A stretch of DNA of 64,000 nt from Micromonospora violae (lineage in GTDB: Bacteria > Actinomycetota > Actinomycetes > Mycobacteriales > Micromonosporaceae). Shown here one piece after another: positions 24,885 to 33,210 of the stretch. The notes under the pieces were generated by a model that did no database searches, had not been told where the DNA came from, and worked only from the letters and a program-made list of their open reading frames with translations. The stretch covers positions 4,464,001 to 4,528,000 of the forward strand of contig NZ_SHKK01000001.1 of assembly GCF_004217135.1 (NCBI RefSeq), in the 5' to 3' direction. Every line of letters begins with the position of its first letter. Position 1 is the first letter of the stretch. The translations under genes were made by a program, and so were the position numbers.

Positions 24885-25375
24885 GGTCGGCTCCCGTTGG
24901 TGGCCGGGGCACCGCAGCGCTCCCGGAGGTTGGCGAGCGCCCGCATCGCGTGGGTGCGGACGGTGACCGGCGAGCAGTCCAGGATCTGGGCGATGGTCGC
25001 GTCGTCGAGGTCCTCGTAGTAGCGCAGCACCAGGACCGCCCGCTGACGGTCGGGCAGGCCGAGGATCAGCCGCCACATCTCGTCCCGGTCGGCCGCTTCA
25101 CCGCCGAGGTCGCCACGGTGTGCCCGCTCGGCGAAGGTGTCGACCGCCAGCTCCCGATTGGACCGGCGGCGCCACCAGGAGATGTTGGCGTTGACCAGCA
25201 TGCGGCGCACGTACACGTCGGGCCGGTCGGCGCGCGCGATCCTGCGCCACCGCACGTACGCCTGGGACAGCACGTCCTGGGTGAGGTCCTCGGCCCGGTG
25301 TTCGTCACCGGTCAGTAGCCGGGCGAGCCGGACCAGCGCCGGACCCCGGCTGCTGACGTACTCCTCGAAGGTCAC
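24881..25375 (-). CDS. SigE-family ECF RNA polymerase sigma factor
   Basis: 164 residues. Region 2 is LTGDEHRAEDLTQDVLSQAYVRWRRI with the -10 recognition segment YVRRMLVNANISWWRRR; region 4 is LPDRQRAVLVLRYYEDLDDATIAQILDCSPVTVRTHAMRAL (helix-turn-helix). This is the actinobacterial SigE-like ECF group, whose partner genes often lie directly downstream, as here. The start is GTG 25375. The target promoters are not known. Confidence 0.88.
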   Translation of the reverse strand: MTFEEYVSSRGPALVRLARLLTGDEHRAEDLTQDVLSQAYVRWRRIARADRPDVYVRRMLVNANISWWRRRSNRELAVDTFAERAHRGDLGGEAADRDEMWRLILGLPDRQRAVLVLRYYEDLDDATIAQILDCSPVTVRTHAMRALANLRERCGAPATNGSRP

Positions 25376-25414
25376 ACTCTGCAGACGCGGTGAGCACCCG
25401 CAGGCGTTGACCGG

Positions 25415-27205
25415 TCAGCGGTGGGAGTGGTCGCGGAAGCCGCGGCGGGTCTTGCGACCCAGGTAGCCGGCGGTGACCAGGTGCTCCAGCAGCGGTGCGG
25501 GCGCGAAGCCCGGCTCGCGTAGTTCCAGGTACAGCTCACGCTGGATCGCCAGGGAGACGTCCAGCCCGACCACGTCGAGCAGCTCGAACGGGCCCATCGG
25601 GTAGCCGCAGCCCAGCTTCATGGCGTGGTCGATGTCGTCGGCCGTCGAGTAGCTGGCCTCCAGCATCTTCACCGCGTCGTTGAGGTACGGGAAGAGCAGC
25701 GCGTTGACGATGAAGCCGGACCGGTCGCCGCAGACCACACCGGTCTTGCCGAGCGCGGCGCAGACGGCGCGAGCGGTGGCGGTGGCCTCCGGTGAGGTGC
25801 GGATGGTGCGGACGACCTCGACCAGCGGCATCACCGGCGCCGGGTTGAAGAAGTGCAGCCCCACCACGTCGGCCGGCCGCTGGGTGGCCATCGCCACGTC
25901 GATCACCGGCAGCGACGAGGTGGTGGTGGCCAGCACCACGCCCGGCTTGCAGATCTCGTCGAGGCTCGCGAAGAGGGCCTTCTTGACGCTCAGCTCCTCG
26001 ACGACCGCCTCGACCACCAGGTCGACGTCGGCGAGGTGGTCGAGCGTCGCCGACCAGCTGATCCGGCCCAGGGCGGCGTCCCGATCGGCTTCGGCGAGCT
26101 TGCCCCGCACCACGCCCTTGTTCAGCGAGGTCTTCACCGCCTCGCAGACCTTCGCGGACTTCTCCATGCCGCGGGTCACCGAGATGACCTCGTAGCCGGC
26201 CTTCGCGAAGACCTCGATGATCCCGGTGGCCATCGTCCCGGAACCCACCACACCAACCTTGGCGATGGCGCGGGCCCCGTCGGCGAACGCGGCCTCCGTG
26301 GCCAGCGGCGTCGCCTCATCCGGTACGACCACCGGGGAGCCGGGCCGCTCGTAGGTGTAGAAGCCCCGGCCCGACTTCCGGCCGAGCAGCCCCGCCGTCA
26401 CCATCTGCTTGAGCAGCGGCACCGGTGCGTGCCGGCGGTCCCGCCCGCCACGCCGGTACATGGTGTCCAGGATCTCGTACGCGGTGTCCAGGCCGATCAG
26501 GTCCATCAGGGCCAGTGGGCCCATCGGCAGGCCGCAGCCGAGCTTCATCGCGGCGTCGATGTCCTCCCGGGTCGCGTAGTGCGACTCGAACATGCCGACG
26601 GCGTGGTTGAGGTAGCCGAAGAGCAGGGCGTTGGCGATGAATCCGGCCCGGTCGTTGATGGTGACGTCGACCTTGCCGAGGCGGGTGCAGAGCGCCTCGA
26701 CGTCGGCGACCACCTCGGGTGCGGTGACGACGGTGCGGACCACCTCGACCAGCTTCATGACCGGGGCCGGGTTGAAGAAGTGGATGCCGATCACCTGGTT
26801 GGGTCGGCTGGTGGCGACCGAGATCTCGGTGACGCTCAGCGACGAGGTGTTGGTGGCGAGGATCGCCTCCGGTCGGCAGACCCGGTCCAGCTCCGCGAAG
26901 ATCCGCTGCTTGAGGTCGAGGTGTTCGGGCACCGCCTCGATGACCAGGTCGACGGAGTGCAGTGCCTCCAGCCCGACCGCGAAGTGCACCCGCTCGTGCA
27001 GGGCGTCGCGGTCGGCCTCGGCGAGCTTGCCCTTGGCGACCGCCCGATCGGTGGAGCCGGTGAGGGTGGCCCGGCCGCGCTCCAGCGCCGGCGCGGAGAT
27101 CTCCACGGCCACCACGTCGATGCCGTTGCGGGCGAAGACCTCGACGATGCCGGCACCCATGGTGCCCAGCCCCACCACGCCAACGGTGCTGAACTCGCGC
27201 GCCAC
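25415..27205 (-). CDS. Double-domain 3-hydroxyacyl-CoA dehydrogenase
   Basis: 596 residues made of two tandem 3-hydroxybutyryl-CoA dehydrogenase units (about 1-290 and 310-596), each with NAD-binding GxGxMxxGI (GLGTMGAGI and GSGTMATGI), the catalytic His in HFFNPAPVM, the Glu in VEVVRT, and a C-terminal helical domain (GRKSGRGFYTY and GRKTRRGFRDH). The conserved Asn after the beta strand is kept in unit 1 (ATNTSS) but is Thr in unit 2 (ATTTSS), so unit 2 may be weaker or specialised. It oxidises (S)-3-hydroxyacyl-CoA or does the reverse. The shared motif lies 32 bases upstream of the GTG. Confidence 0.88.
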   Translation of the reverse strand: MAREFSTVGVVGLGTMGAGIVEVFARNGIDVVAVEISAPALERGRATLTGSTDRAVAKGKLAEADRDALHERVHFAVGLEALHSVDLVIEAVPEHLDLKQRIFAELDRVCRPEAILATNTSSLSVTEISVATSRPNQVIGIHFFNPAPVMKLVEVVRTVVTAPEVVADVEALCTRLGKVDVTINDRAGFIANALLFGYLNHAVGMFESHYATREDIDAAMKLGCGLPMGPLALMDLIGLDTAYEILDTMYRRGGRDRRHAPVPLLKQMVTAGLLGRKSGRGFYTYERPGSPVVVPDEATPLATEAAFADGARAIAKVGVVGSGTMATGIIEVFAKAGYEVISVTRGMEKSAKVCEAVKTSLNKGVVRGKLAEADRDAALGRISWSATLDHLADVDLVVEAVVEELSVKKALFASLDEICKPGVVLATTTSSLPVIDVAMATQRPADVVGLHFFNPAPVMPLVEVVRTIRTSPEATATARAVCAALGKTGVVCGDRSGFIVNALLFPYLNDAVKMLEASYSTADDIDHAMKLGCGYPMGPFELLDVVGLDVSLAIQRELYLELREPGFAPAPLLEHLVTAGYLGRKTRRGFRDHSHR

Positions 27206-27236
27206 GACCGGCCTCCCCAGAGACTCCGCACGGCCG

Positions 27237-27252
27237 CTGAACGGCCGCTAAG
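27237..27252. promoter_or_regulatory. Shared 16-bp operator-like motif, double-domain dehydrogenase promoter
   Basis: CTGAACGGCCGCTAAG matches the icmA site at 14 of 16 positions; only the two central bases differ. In the gene direction a TAACCT hexamer directly precedes it, so here the motif would lie just downstream of the -10. Confidence 0.6.
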
Positions 27253-27356
27253 GTTATGCGCGCGAGTCTGCCACGTGCCGGTGAGTTGTCGAGACGCCGT
27301 GGCATATTTCACCCACGGCACGGCGCTGCTTCCCGGCCGACCGCCGGGGGCGTCGG

Positions 27357-28427
27357 TCAGACGGTCGACCGGCTGGTCAGGGCCAGCAACTCGGTGACGA
27401 ACTCCGCCGGGCGCTCCAGGTGCGGGCTGTGCCCGCAGCCGGGGAGCACCACCTCGTGGTACGCGCCGCCGGCCGCCGCGTACCGATCGAGCACCGCCCG
27501 GGTCTGCCCGACCATCGGCTGGGGTGGGCAGGCGTCCGCGCCGGGCCAGCCGGGCACGAGATCCAGCGAACCCAGGTACGCCAGGTCGAACAGCGACGTG
27601 TCCGAGACGATGACGTCGGCGTCCCCGCGTACCCAGGTGACCGGAGGTTTGTCGGCGACGGCCACCAGCTCGTCGGCGAGCCGGAACCAGGTCGGCGCGA
27701 GCGCGTTGAGCACCCCGCGCTCCCCCGGCGCGGTACCCGGCCAATTCGCCGACGGCATCGACGTACCCGGGTAGTTGTCGTCCCCGGTGGCGGTGGAGAG
27801 CACCGTGTCCAGCAGCAGGTCCTCGTCCGCGCCGAGCGAGGCGGGATCGGCCACATAGGTGGCTCGCAGCACGGCGCGTGGGCTGGCCGGGGCGTCCGCG
27901 CTGCGGTCGCCGGCCGCGAGGCGGGCGACGAAGTCCGGGTTGGCCGTGCCGGCGCCGGTGCCGGCGAAGTCGGGGGTGGTCGGCGTGCCCGTCAGGTCAC
28001 GGGTGCCACCGAAGCCGTACGGGGAGACCGGCGCGGCGAGCAGCAACGCCGCCACCCGGTGCGGGTGGTCGACGAGCAGGCGCATCGCCACTCCACCGCC
28101 GAGGGAGTGCCCGACCACCACGGGGCGCGCGTCGGCGCCGAAGAGCGTCGGGTCGTCCAGCAGGGCGGCCACGTCGTCGGCGAAGTCCCGCAGGCCCCGG
28201 GTGGCGTCCACCGGGGCGGTCGCGGAGTCGCCGTACCCGCGCAGGTCGGGGGCGACCACCCGCAGCGTCGGTGGCAGCCGCCGAACCAGCGGCTCCCAGA
28301 ACAGCGCGGATGAGCAGTTGCCGTGGATCAGCAGCACCGGCGTGCCGTCCGGCGGGCCGGCCACCCGTACCGCCTGGGTGATGCCGTTCGCCGTCACGGT
28401 CCGCTGCTCGGTGTCCATCCGCGGCAT
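27357..28427 (-). CDS. Alpha/beta hydrolase
   Basis: 356 residues. Oxyanion motif LLIHGNCSSALFW, nucleophile GHSLGG, acid Asp in RGDADVIV and base His in GCGHSPHLERP are all in canonical order. A longer-than-usual lid region (about 155-240) is Gly/Thr/Pro rich. The fold is of the epoxide-hydrolase/haloperoxidase type; the substrate cannot be told. The ATG at 28418 is an alternative start. It lies between the dehydrogenase and the FHA gene on the same strand. Confidence 0.82.
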   Translation of the reverse strand: MPRMDTEQRTVTANGITQAVRVAGPPDGTPVLLIHGNCSSALFWEPLVRRLPPTLRVVAPDLRGYGDSATAPVDATRGLRDFADDVAALLDDPTLFGADARPVVVGHSLGGGVAMRLLVDHPHRVAALLLAAPVSPYGFGGTRDLTGTPTTPDFAGTGAGTANPDFVARLAAGDRSADAPASPRAVLRATYVADPASLGADEDLLLDTVLSTATGDDNYPGTSMPSANWPGTAPGERGVLNALAPTWFRLADELVAVADKPPVTWVRGDADVIVSDTSLFDLAYLGSLDLVPGWPGADACPPQPMVGQTRAVLDRYAAAGGAYHEVVLPGCGHSPHLERPAEFVTELLALTSRSTV

Positions 28428-28506
28428 GCTGCCACGCGGGTTTCCGCCGGTCCAGGTGGCCGGCCACCACCCGGCGGGGCAGCCCGGTGTGGTCGGACGC
28501 CAGGGA

Positions 28507-28923
28507 TCAGCGACGGGTGCCGGGCGGCACGGCCAGCGGCAGCGGCAGCGTCGGTCGGACGTCGCGCCGGGACGGGCCGAAGCTCAGCCCCACCGGATCG
28601 GTGAGCGCCACCCCGGGGTCGAACAGGCGCAGTTCGGTGCGGCCCAGCCGGATGACGTCCCCGTCGGAGAGTCGTTCCACCTCGGTGATCCGCCGGTCGT
28701 TGAGCCAGGTGCCGTTGGTGGAGCCCAGGTCCCGCAGGGAGGGGCCCTCGGGAGCCAGCCACACCTCGGCGTGGCGCCGGCTCAGGTGCGGGTCGTTGAT
28801 GACCACCTGGCCGGTCGGTGCTCGGCCGATCACCTGCGGCTCGGTTCGCATGCGAAAACTCGCGCCGCGCATCGGTCCACCGGCGACCGTCAACAGCGGC
28901 AACAGTTCCGGATGTTCCTCCAT
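28507..28923 (-). CDS. FHA-domain protein
   Basis: 138 residues. The phosphothreonine-binding FHA motifs are clear: IGRAPTGQVVI, DPHLSRRHAEVW and DLGSTNGTWLN, residues about 32-88. There is a short Pro-rich C-terminal tail. Such small FHA proteins bind substrates of Ser/Thr kinases (PknB type), none of which is adjacent. The ATG follows GGAGGG at about nine bases. Confidence 0.87.
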   Translation of the reverse strand: MEEHPELLPLLTVAGGPMRGASFRMRTEPQVIGRAPTGQVVINDPHLSRRHAEVWLAPEGPSLRDLGSTNGTWLNDRRITEVERLSDGDVIRLGRTELRLFDPGVALTDPVGLSFGPSRRDVRPTLPLPLAVPPGTRR

Positions 28924-29180
28924 GGACAGTCAGCCCTCCACCCCACACCGTCACTCCGCGCGTCAGCTTGCCATCAGACGGTAGTCGTCAATACCGACCG
29001 GCCGGCTAGCCTCTCGTCACCTCCCGGCCACCTGCCGTTCAACGATTCGGGCGGGCCGCACCCGTCACCAACACCCTGACCTGCACTGATCAACGACCGG
29101 TCGGGTCGGTGCGACGCCGATCCCCGCACCCCAAATCCGGCACCCTACCGGTGAGTAATCTTCGGGTCTAGACTTCCGCC

Positions 29181-30677
29181 ATGACGGCAGTGCATATCCC
29201 GGGCGTTCCGGTCATCGAGGCGGGCCGGCTGATCTCCACCAACCCGGCGACCGGTGTCGAGGCCGGTCGGCTGCCGGTCGCCACCGACGCCGACGTGCGG
29301 CAGGCCGTCGGCCGCGCCCGCGTCGCCGGCGCGTGGTGGGCCGGTCTGGGCTTCACCGGCCGCCGCGAACGGATGCTGCGGTGGCGCGCCCTGCTCGCCA
29401 AGCGGATCGAGCAGGTGGCCGAGTTGGTGCACGTCGAGGGCGGCAAGCCGGTCGCCGACGCCATCGTCGAGATCGTCACCGCGATCGAGCACATCGACTG
29501 GGCTGCCCGCAACGCCGGCCGGGTCCTCGGCCCACGCCGGGTGCGGTCCCGACTCATCCTCGCCGAGTTCTCCGGGCACCTCGAATACCAGCCCCACGGG
29601 GTGGTCGGCGTGATCGGGCCGTGGAACTATCCGGTCTTCACGCCGATCGGCTCTGCCGCGTACGCCCTCGCCGCCGGGAACGCCGTGGTGCTCAAGCCGA
29701 GCGAATACACGCCCGCCGTCGGCCAGTGGCTGGTGGACAGCTTCGCCGAGGTGGTGCCCGAGCAGCCGGTGTTCACCGCCGTGCACGGGCTGGGCGACGT
29801 CGGCGCGGCGCTGTGCCGCTCCGGGGTCGACAAGCTGGCCTTCACCGGCTCCACCGCCACCGCCCGCAAGGTGATGGCCGCCTGCGCCGAGACGCTGACG
29901 CCGGTGCTCATCGAGGGCGGCGGCAAGGACGCCATGATCGTGGACAGCGACGCCGACCTGGACGCGGCCGCCGAGGCGTGCGTCTGGGGTGGCATGACCA
30001 ACGCGGGCCAGACCTGCATCGGCATCGAGCGGGTGTACGCCGTCGACGCCGTCTTCGACGCCTTCGTCGACAAGGTGGTGGCCCGCGCCGGTCGACTGAC
30101 GGTCGGGCCGGAGGGCACCGACATCGGCCCGATCACCATGCCCCAGCAGATCGACGTGATCCGTCGGCACATCGACGCCGCCATCACGTCCGGCGGGCGC
30201 GCCGTGCTCGGCGGCCCGAGCGCCGTACAGCCGCCGTACGTCCACCCCACCGTGCTGGTGGACGTCCCGGAGGAGTCGGCCGCGATCCGCGAGGAGACCT
30301 TCGGCCCCACGCTGACCATCAGCCGGGTCCGCGACGCCGACGAGGCCGTCAGCCGTGCCAACGCGCTGTCGTACGGCCTCGGGGGTTCGGTCTTCGGCCG
30401 GCGGCGCGCGGTGGCCGTCGCCCGGCGGTTGCGCTCCGGGATGGCCTCGATCAACTCGACGCTGACCTTCGCCGGCATGTCCACCCTGCCGTTCGGCGGT
30501 GTCGGCGACTCCGGCTTCGGTCGGATCCACGGGGAGGACGGCCTGCGTGAGTTCGGCCGGGCCAAGGCGGTCACCCGACGTCGCGCCCGGTCGCTGCTGC
30601 CGTCGATGACCTTCGACCGCACCCCCACCGACGTGGCCCGACTCGTCAAGGCCATCAAGGTCATGTACGGAAGGTAA
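29181..30677 (+). CDS. Aldehyde dehydrogenase family protein
   Basis: 498 residues with the NAD(P)-dependent aldehyde dehydrogenase fold: oxyanion Asn in GPWNYP, cofactor Lys in VLKPSE, FTGSTATAR, catalytic Glu in LIEGGGKDA and nucleophilic Cys in GQTCIG. It converts an aldehyde to the acid; the specific substrate is not evident. TAGACT occupies exactly -12 to -7 relative to the ATG, so transcription probably begins at the start codon. It is followed by the methyltransferase gene, which has its own promoter. Confidence 0.9.
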   Translation: MTAVHIPGVPVIEAGRLISTNPATGVEAGRLPVATDADVRQAVGRARVAGAWWAGLGFTGRRERMLRWRALLAKRIEQVAELVHVEGGKPVADAIVEIVTAIEHIDWAARNAGRVLGPRRVRSRLILAEFSGHLEYQPHGVVGVIGPWNYPVFTPIGSAAYALAAGNAVVLKPSEYTPAVGQWLVDSFAEVVPEQPVFTAVHGLGDVGAALCRSGVDKLAFTGSTATARKVMAACAETLTPVLIEGGGKDAMIVDSDADLDAAAEACVWGGMTNAGQTCIGIERVYAVDAVFDAFVDKVVARAGRLTVGPEGTDIGPITMPQQIDVIRRHIDAAITSGGRAVLGGPSAVQPPYVHPTVLVDVPEESAAIREETFGPTLTISRVRDADEAVSRANALSYGLGGSVFGRRRAVAVARRLRSGMASINSTLTFAGMSTLPFGGVGDSGFGRIHGEDGLREFGRAKAVTRRRARSLLPSMTFDRTPTDVARLVKAIKVMYGR

Positions 30678-30716
30678 GTGTCGGATAACCGATCACCCAC
30701 AAAGTATCGGCGCATC

Positions 30717-30750
30717 CACATGTTTACACGTGTGGTCGCGGCGGTACATT
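30717..30750 (+). promoter_or_regulatory. Promoter with palindrome before the methyltransferase gene
   Basis: TTTACA (30723-30728), 16 bases, TACATT (30745-30750), then 7 bases to the ATG, so the mRNA should be leaderless or nearly so. The -35 lies inside CACATGTTTACACGTGTG, an inverted repeat with an ACACGTGT core that could bind a regulator. Confidence 0.5.
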
Positions 30751-30757
30751 GCGTTAA

Positions 30758-31414
30758 ATGGGCCCCAATCGATTGCGCTACCGCCTTGTCGACAGTGACC
30801 AGTCGTGGAGCGCCCGACGGCGTCAGCACCGGTCGGACTGGTTGGCGCGCACCTTCCCGGACATCGGCGACATGCACGTGGTCGACCTCGGCGGTCGGCT
30901 CGGCACCTGGCACCGCGCCACCGTCCGGCCGGCCCGCGTGACAGTCGTCAACCTGGAGAAGCCGCCCACCATCGTTCCGGAGTGGGCCCACGTCGAGCAG
31001 GCCGACGCCTGCGACCTGCCCCCGCACCTCACCAAGGGCGGCTACGACCTGGTCTTCTCCAACTCGGTGCTGGAGCATGTGGGCGGGCACGAACGCCGGA
31101 TCCGGTTTGCCGCCGCCGCCCGTTCCCTGGCCGACCGGCACTGGGTGCAGACGCCCTACCGCTACTTCCCCATCGAGCCACACTGGATCGCGCCGGGAAT
31201 GCAGTTCCTGCCGGTACGACTGCGCACCGCGCTGGCCCGACGCTGGCCGCTGGGGCACAAGCCCACCCGCAGCCACGACGCCGCCATCCACCAGGTGCTC
31301 TGGACCGAGCTGTTGGACCGCTCGCAGATGCGCCACTACTTCCCGGACTCGACCATCCTGGTGGAGCGGGTGTTCGGCCTGCCGAAGTCACTGATCGCGG
31401 TGCGCACCGGGTAG
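30758..31414 (+). CDS. Class I SAM-dependent methyltransferase
   Basis: 218 residues. Motif I is VVDLGGRLGTW, acidic residue of motif II in VNLEKPP, and YDLVFSNSVLEHV is motif IV. The C-terminal region (HKPTRSHDAAIHQVLW) is typical of actinobacterial methyltransferase-11 proteins next to glycosyl or cell-wall genes, but the acceptor is unknown. It ends 8 bases before the stop of the convergent nucS. Confidence 0.85.
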   Translation: MGPNRLRYRLVDSDQSWSARRRQHRSDWLARTFPDIGDMHVVDLGGRLGTWHRATVRPARVTVVNLEKPPTIVPEWAHVEQADACDLPPHLTKGGYDLVFSNSVLEHVGGHERRIRFAAAARSLADRHWVQTPYRYFPIEPHWIAPGMQFLPVRLRTALARRWPLGHKPTRSHDAAIHQVLWTELLDRSQMRHYFPDSTILVERVFGLPKSLIAVRTG

Positions 31415-31422
31415 GGCGCCGG

Positions 31423-32082
31423 TCAGAAGAGCGTCAGCTCGTCCTTCACGATGCCGCGCAGCTTGTCGTAGTCCACGACCACACACCGGATACCCCGGTC
31501 GGTGGCGAGGACCCGGGCCTGCGGCTTGATTTCCTGAGCGGCGAAGACCCCGGTGACCGGGCTGAGCAGCGGGTCGCGGTTCATCAACTCGAGGTAGCGG
31601 GTCAACTGCTCCACCCCGTCGATGTCGCCACGCCGCTTGACCTCGACGGCGACCGAGGCGGAGTTGGCGTCGCGGCACAGCAGGTCGACCGGGCCGATCG
31701 CCGTCATGTACTCACGGCGGACCAGCGTGAACCCCTCACCGAGGGTGCCCGGGTTGGCGGCCAGCAACTCCTGCAGGTGCGCCTCCACCCCGTCCTTGCG
31801 CAGGCCCGGATCCACCCCCAGCTCGTACGAGGTGTCCTGGAAGATCTCCTCCAGGGTGATCCGCAGCTCCTCGCCGGCCTTGTTGACGACCCGCCACACA
31901 CCGGGGGCCTCCTCCAGCCGACACGGCGGGCTCATCCAGTTCAACGGCTTGTACGCCCGGTCGTCGGCGTGGATGGACACCGACCCGTCCGCCTTCACCA
32001 TCAGCAACCGGGTGGCCAGCGGCAGGTGAGCCGAGAGCCGTCCGACGTAGTCCACCGAGCACTTCGCAATGACCAACCGCAC
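31423..32082 (-). CDS. nucS: Mismatch-specific endonuclease NucS/EndoMS
   Basis: It cuts both strands at mismatches and is the core of the non-MutS/MutL mismatch repair of actinobacteria, acting with the beta clamp. The 219 residues start [15 protein letters not shown]; the N-terminal DNA-binding domain is followed by the RecB-like nuclease core with [22 protein letters not shown] (catalytic Asp, Glu and Lys) and QLTRYLELM. The C-terminal residues DELTLF form a clamp-binding peptide. GTG 32082 has TACCCT at -12 to -7, supporting a leaderless start here rather than further upstream. Confidence 0.94.
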   Translation of the reverse strand: MRLVIAKCSVDYVGRLSAHLPLATRLLMVKADGSVSIHADDRAYKPLNWMSPPCRLEEAPGVWRVVNKAGEELRITLEEIFQDTSYELGVDPGLRKDGVEAHLQELLAANPGTLGEGFTLVRREYMTAIGPVDLLCRDANSASVAVEVKRRGDIDGVEQLTRYLELMNRDPLLSPVTGVFAAQEIKPQARVLATDRGIRCVVVDYDKLRGIVKDELTLF

Positions 32083-32153
32083 CTGACGAGGGTAGCCGAG
32101 CCCCCGCCGGTCGCCAGCGAGCGGCACTGGCGCGTCGATGCGATGCTGAGACC

Positions 32154-32771
32154 GTGTTCGAAGTCCTCACCGGCACCGGTCTCGCCGCCTCGGCGGGCCT
32201 GAACGCCTACATACCCCTGCTCATCCTCGGCCTGCTCAGCCGCTACAGCGACCTGATCGACCTGCCCAGCGGCTGGACCTGGCTCGGCAACGGCTGGGTC
32301 ATCGCCATCATGGCCGCGCTGCTCGCCGTGGAGATGGTGGCGGACAAGGTGCCCGTGGTCGACCACATCAACGACGTGGTGCAGACAGTGGTCCGGCCCA
32401 CCGCCGGTGGCCTGGCCTTCGGCGCGGGCTCCTCGTCGGAGACGGTGACGGTCAGCGACCCGGGGAGCTTCTTCTCGTCCCACCAGTGGGTGCCGGTCGT
32501 CGCCGGCGTCCTGCTGGCGTTGGGCATGCACCTGCTCAAGTCCGCGGCCCGCCCGGTGATCAACGCGACCACCGCCGGGTTCGGCGCCCCGGTCGCCAGC
32601 ACCGCCGAGGACGCCACCAGTGTGGTGGTCTCCCTGGCGGCGATCCTCCTGCCGGTGCTGGTGCTCGTCTTCCTGGTCGGCCTGGTCGTCTTCACCTTCT
32701 GGTTCGTCCGCCGCCGCTCCGAGCGACGCCGGGAACGAGCGGCCGCCCGGGCCGCCGGCTTCCGCGTCTGA
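32154..32771 (+). CDS. DUF4126 integral membrane protein
   Basis: 205 residues with about four membrane segments ([61 protein letters not shown]). The early motif GLNAYIPLL and [11 protein letters not shown] are typical of DUF4126. A very basic C-terminal tail ([12 protein letters not shown]) faces the cytoplasm. The function is unknown. GTG 32154 has GATGCT at -12 to -7. Confidence 0.82.
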   Translation: MFEVLTGTGLAASAGLNAYIPLLILGLLSRYSDLIDLPSGWTWLGNGWVIAIMAALLAVEMVADKVPVVDHINDVVQTVVRPTAGGLAFGAGSSSETVTVSDPGSFFSSHQWVPVVAGVLLALGMHLLKSAARPVINATTAGFGAPVASTAEDATSVVVSLAAILLPVLVLVFLVGLVVFTFWFVRRRSERRRERAAARAAGFRV

Positions 32772-32898
32772 GGCGTGCTCGACTCGGGTGCCCGGGTTTA
32801 CGTCGATCAGCCGTGCGCCCCGTCCGCAGGTCGCCATATCGCGGTTCCGCCGACCGACATATGCCTACGATCGGGGCAGGAGCCTAGAGGAGGTCGGC

Positions 32899-33195
32899 AT
32901 GACCGCAGCGTTGGAGATGCCCCGAGTCCAGGAATGTGTGGTCGCCGCGTGCGCGTACAACCAGTCGGGTGACTGCCACGCCTTCGCGATCACCATCGGC
33001 AGCATGGATCACGCACACTGCCACACCTTCGTCGAGTCGCCGGTCCAGGGCGGCGTGGAGAGCCTGATCGCGCAGGTGGGTGCCTGCCAACGATCCGACT
33101 GCCGGCACAACGAGCAGTTGGAGTGCCACGCGACGTCCATCCGGGTCGGCCCGGACAACGACATGGCCGACTGCATGACCTACGCCGGCCGCTGA
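32899..33195 (+). CDS. DUF1540 protein with two Cys-rich modules
   Basis: 98 residues, two DUF1540 repeats: CVVAACAYNQSGDCHAFAI and CQRSDCRHNEQLECHATSI, each followed by an Asp and Cys (HCHTF, DCMTY). The regular Cys/His spacing suggests two small metal-binding modules. The role is unknown. The ATG follows GAGGAGGT. A TACGAT (32866-32871) is a plausible -10. Confidence 0.85.
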   Translation: MTAALEMPRVQECVVAACAYNQSGDCHAFAITIGSMDHAHCHTFVESPVQGGVESLIAQVGACQRSDCRHNEQLECHATSIRVGPDNDMADCMTYAGR

Positions 33196-33210
33196 CCCGG
33201 GCCGAACCGG

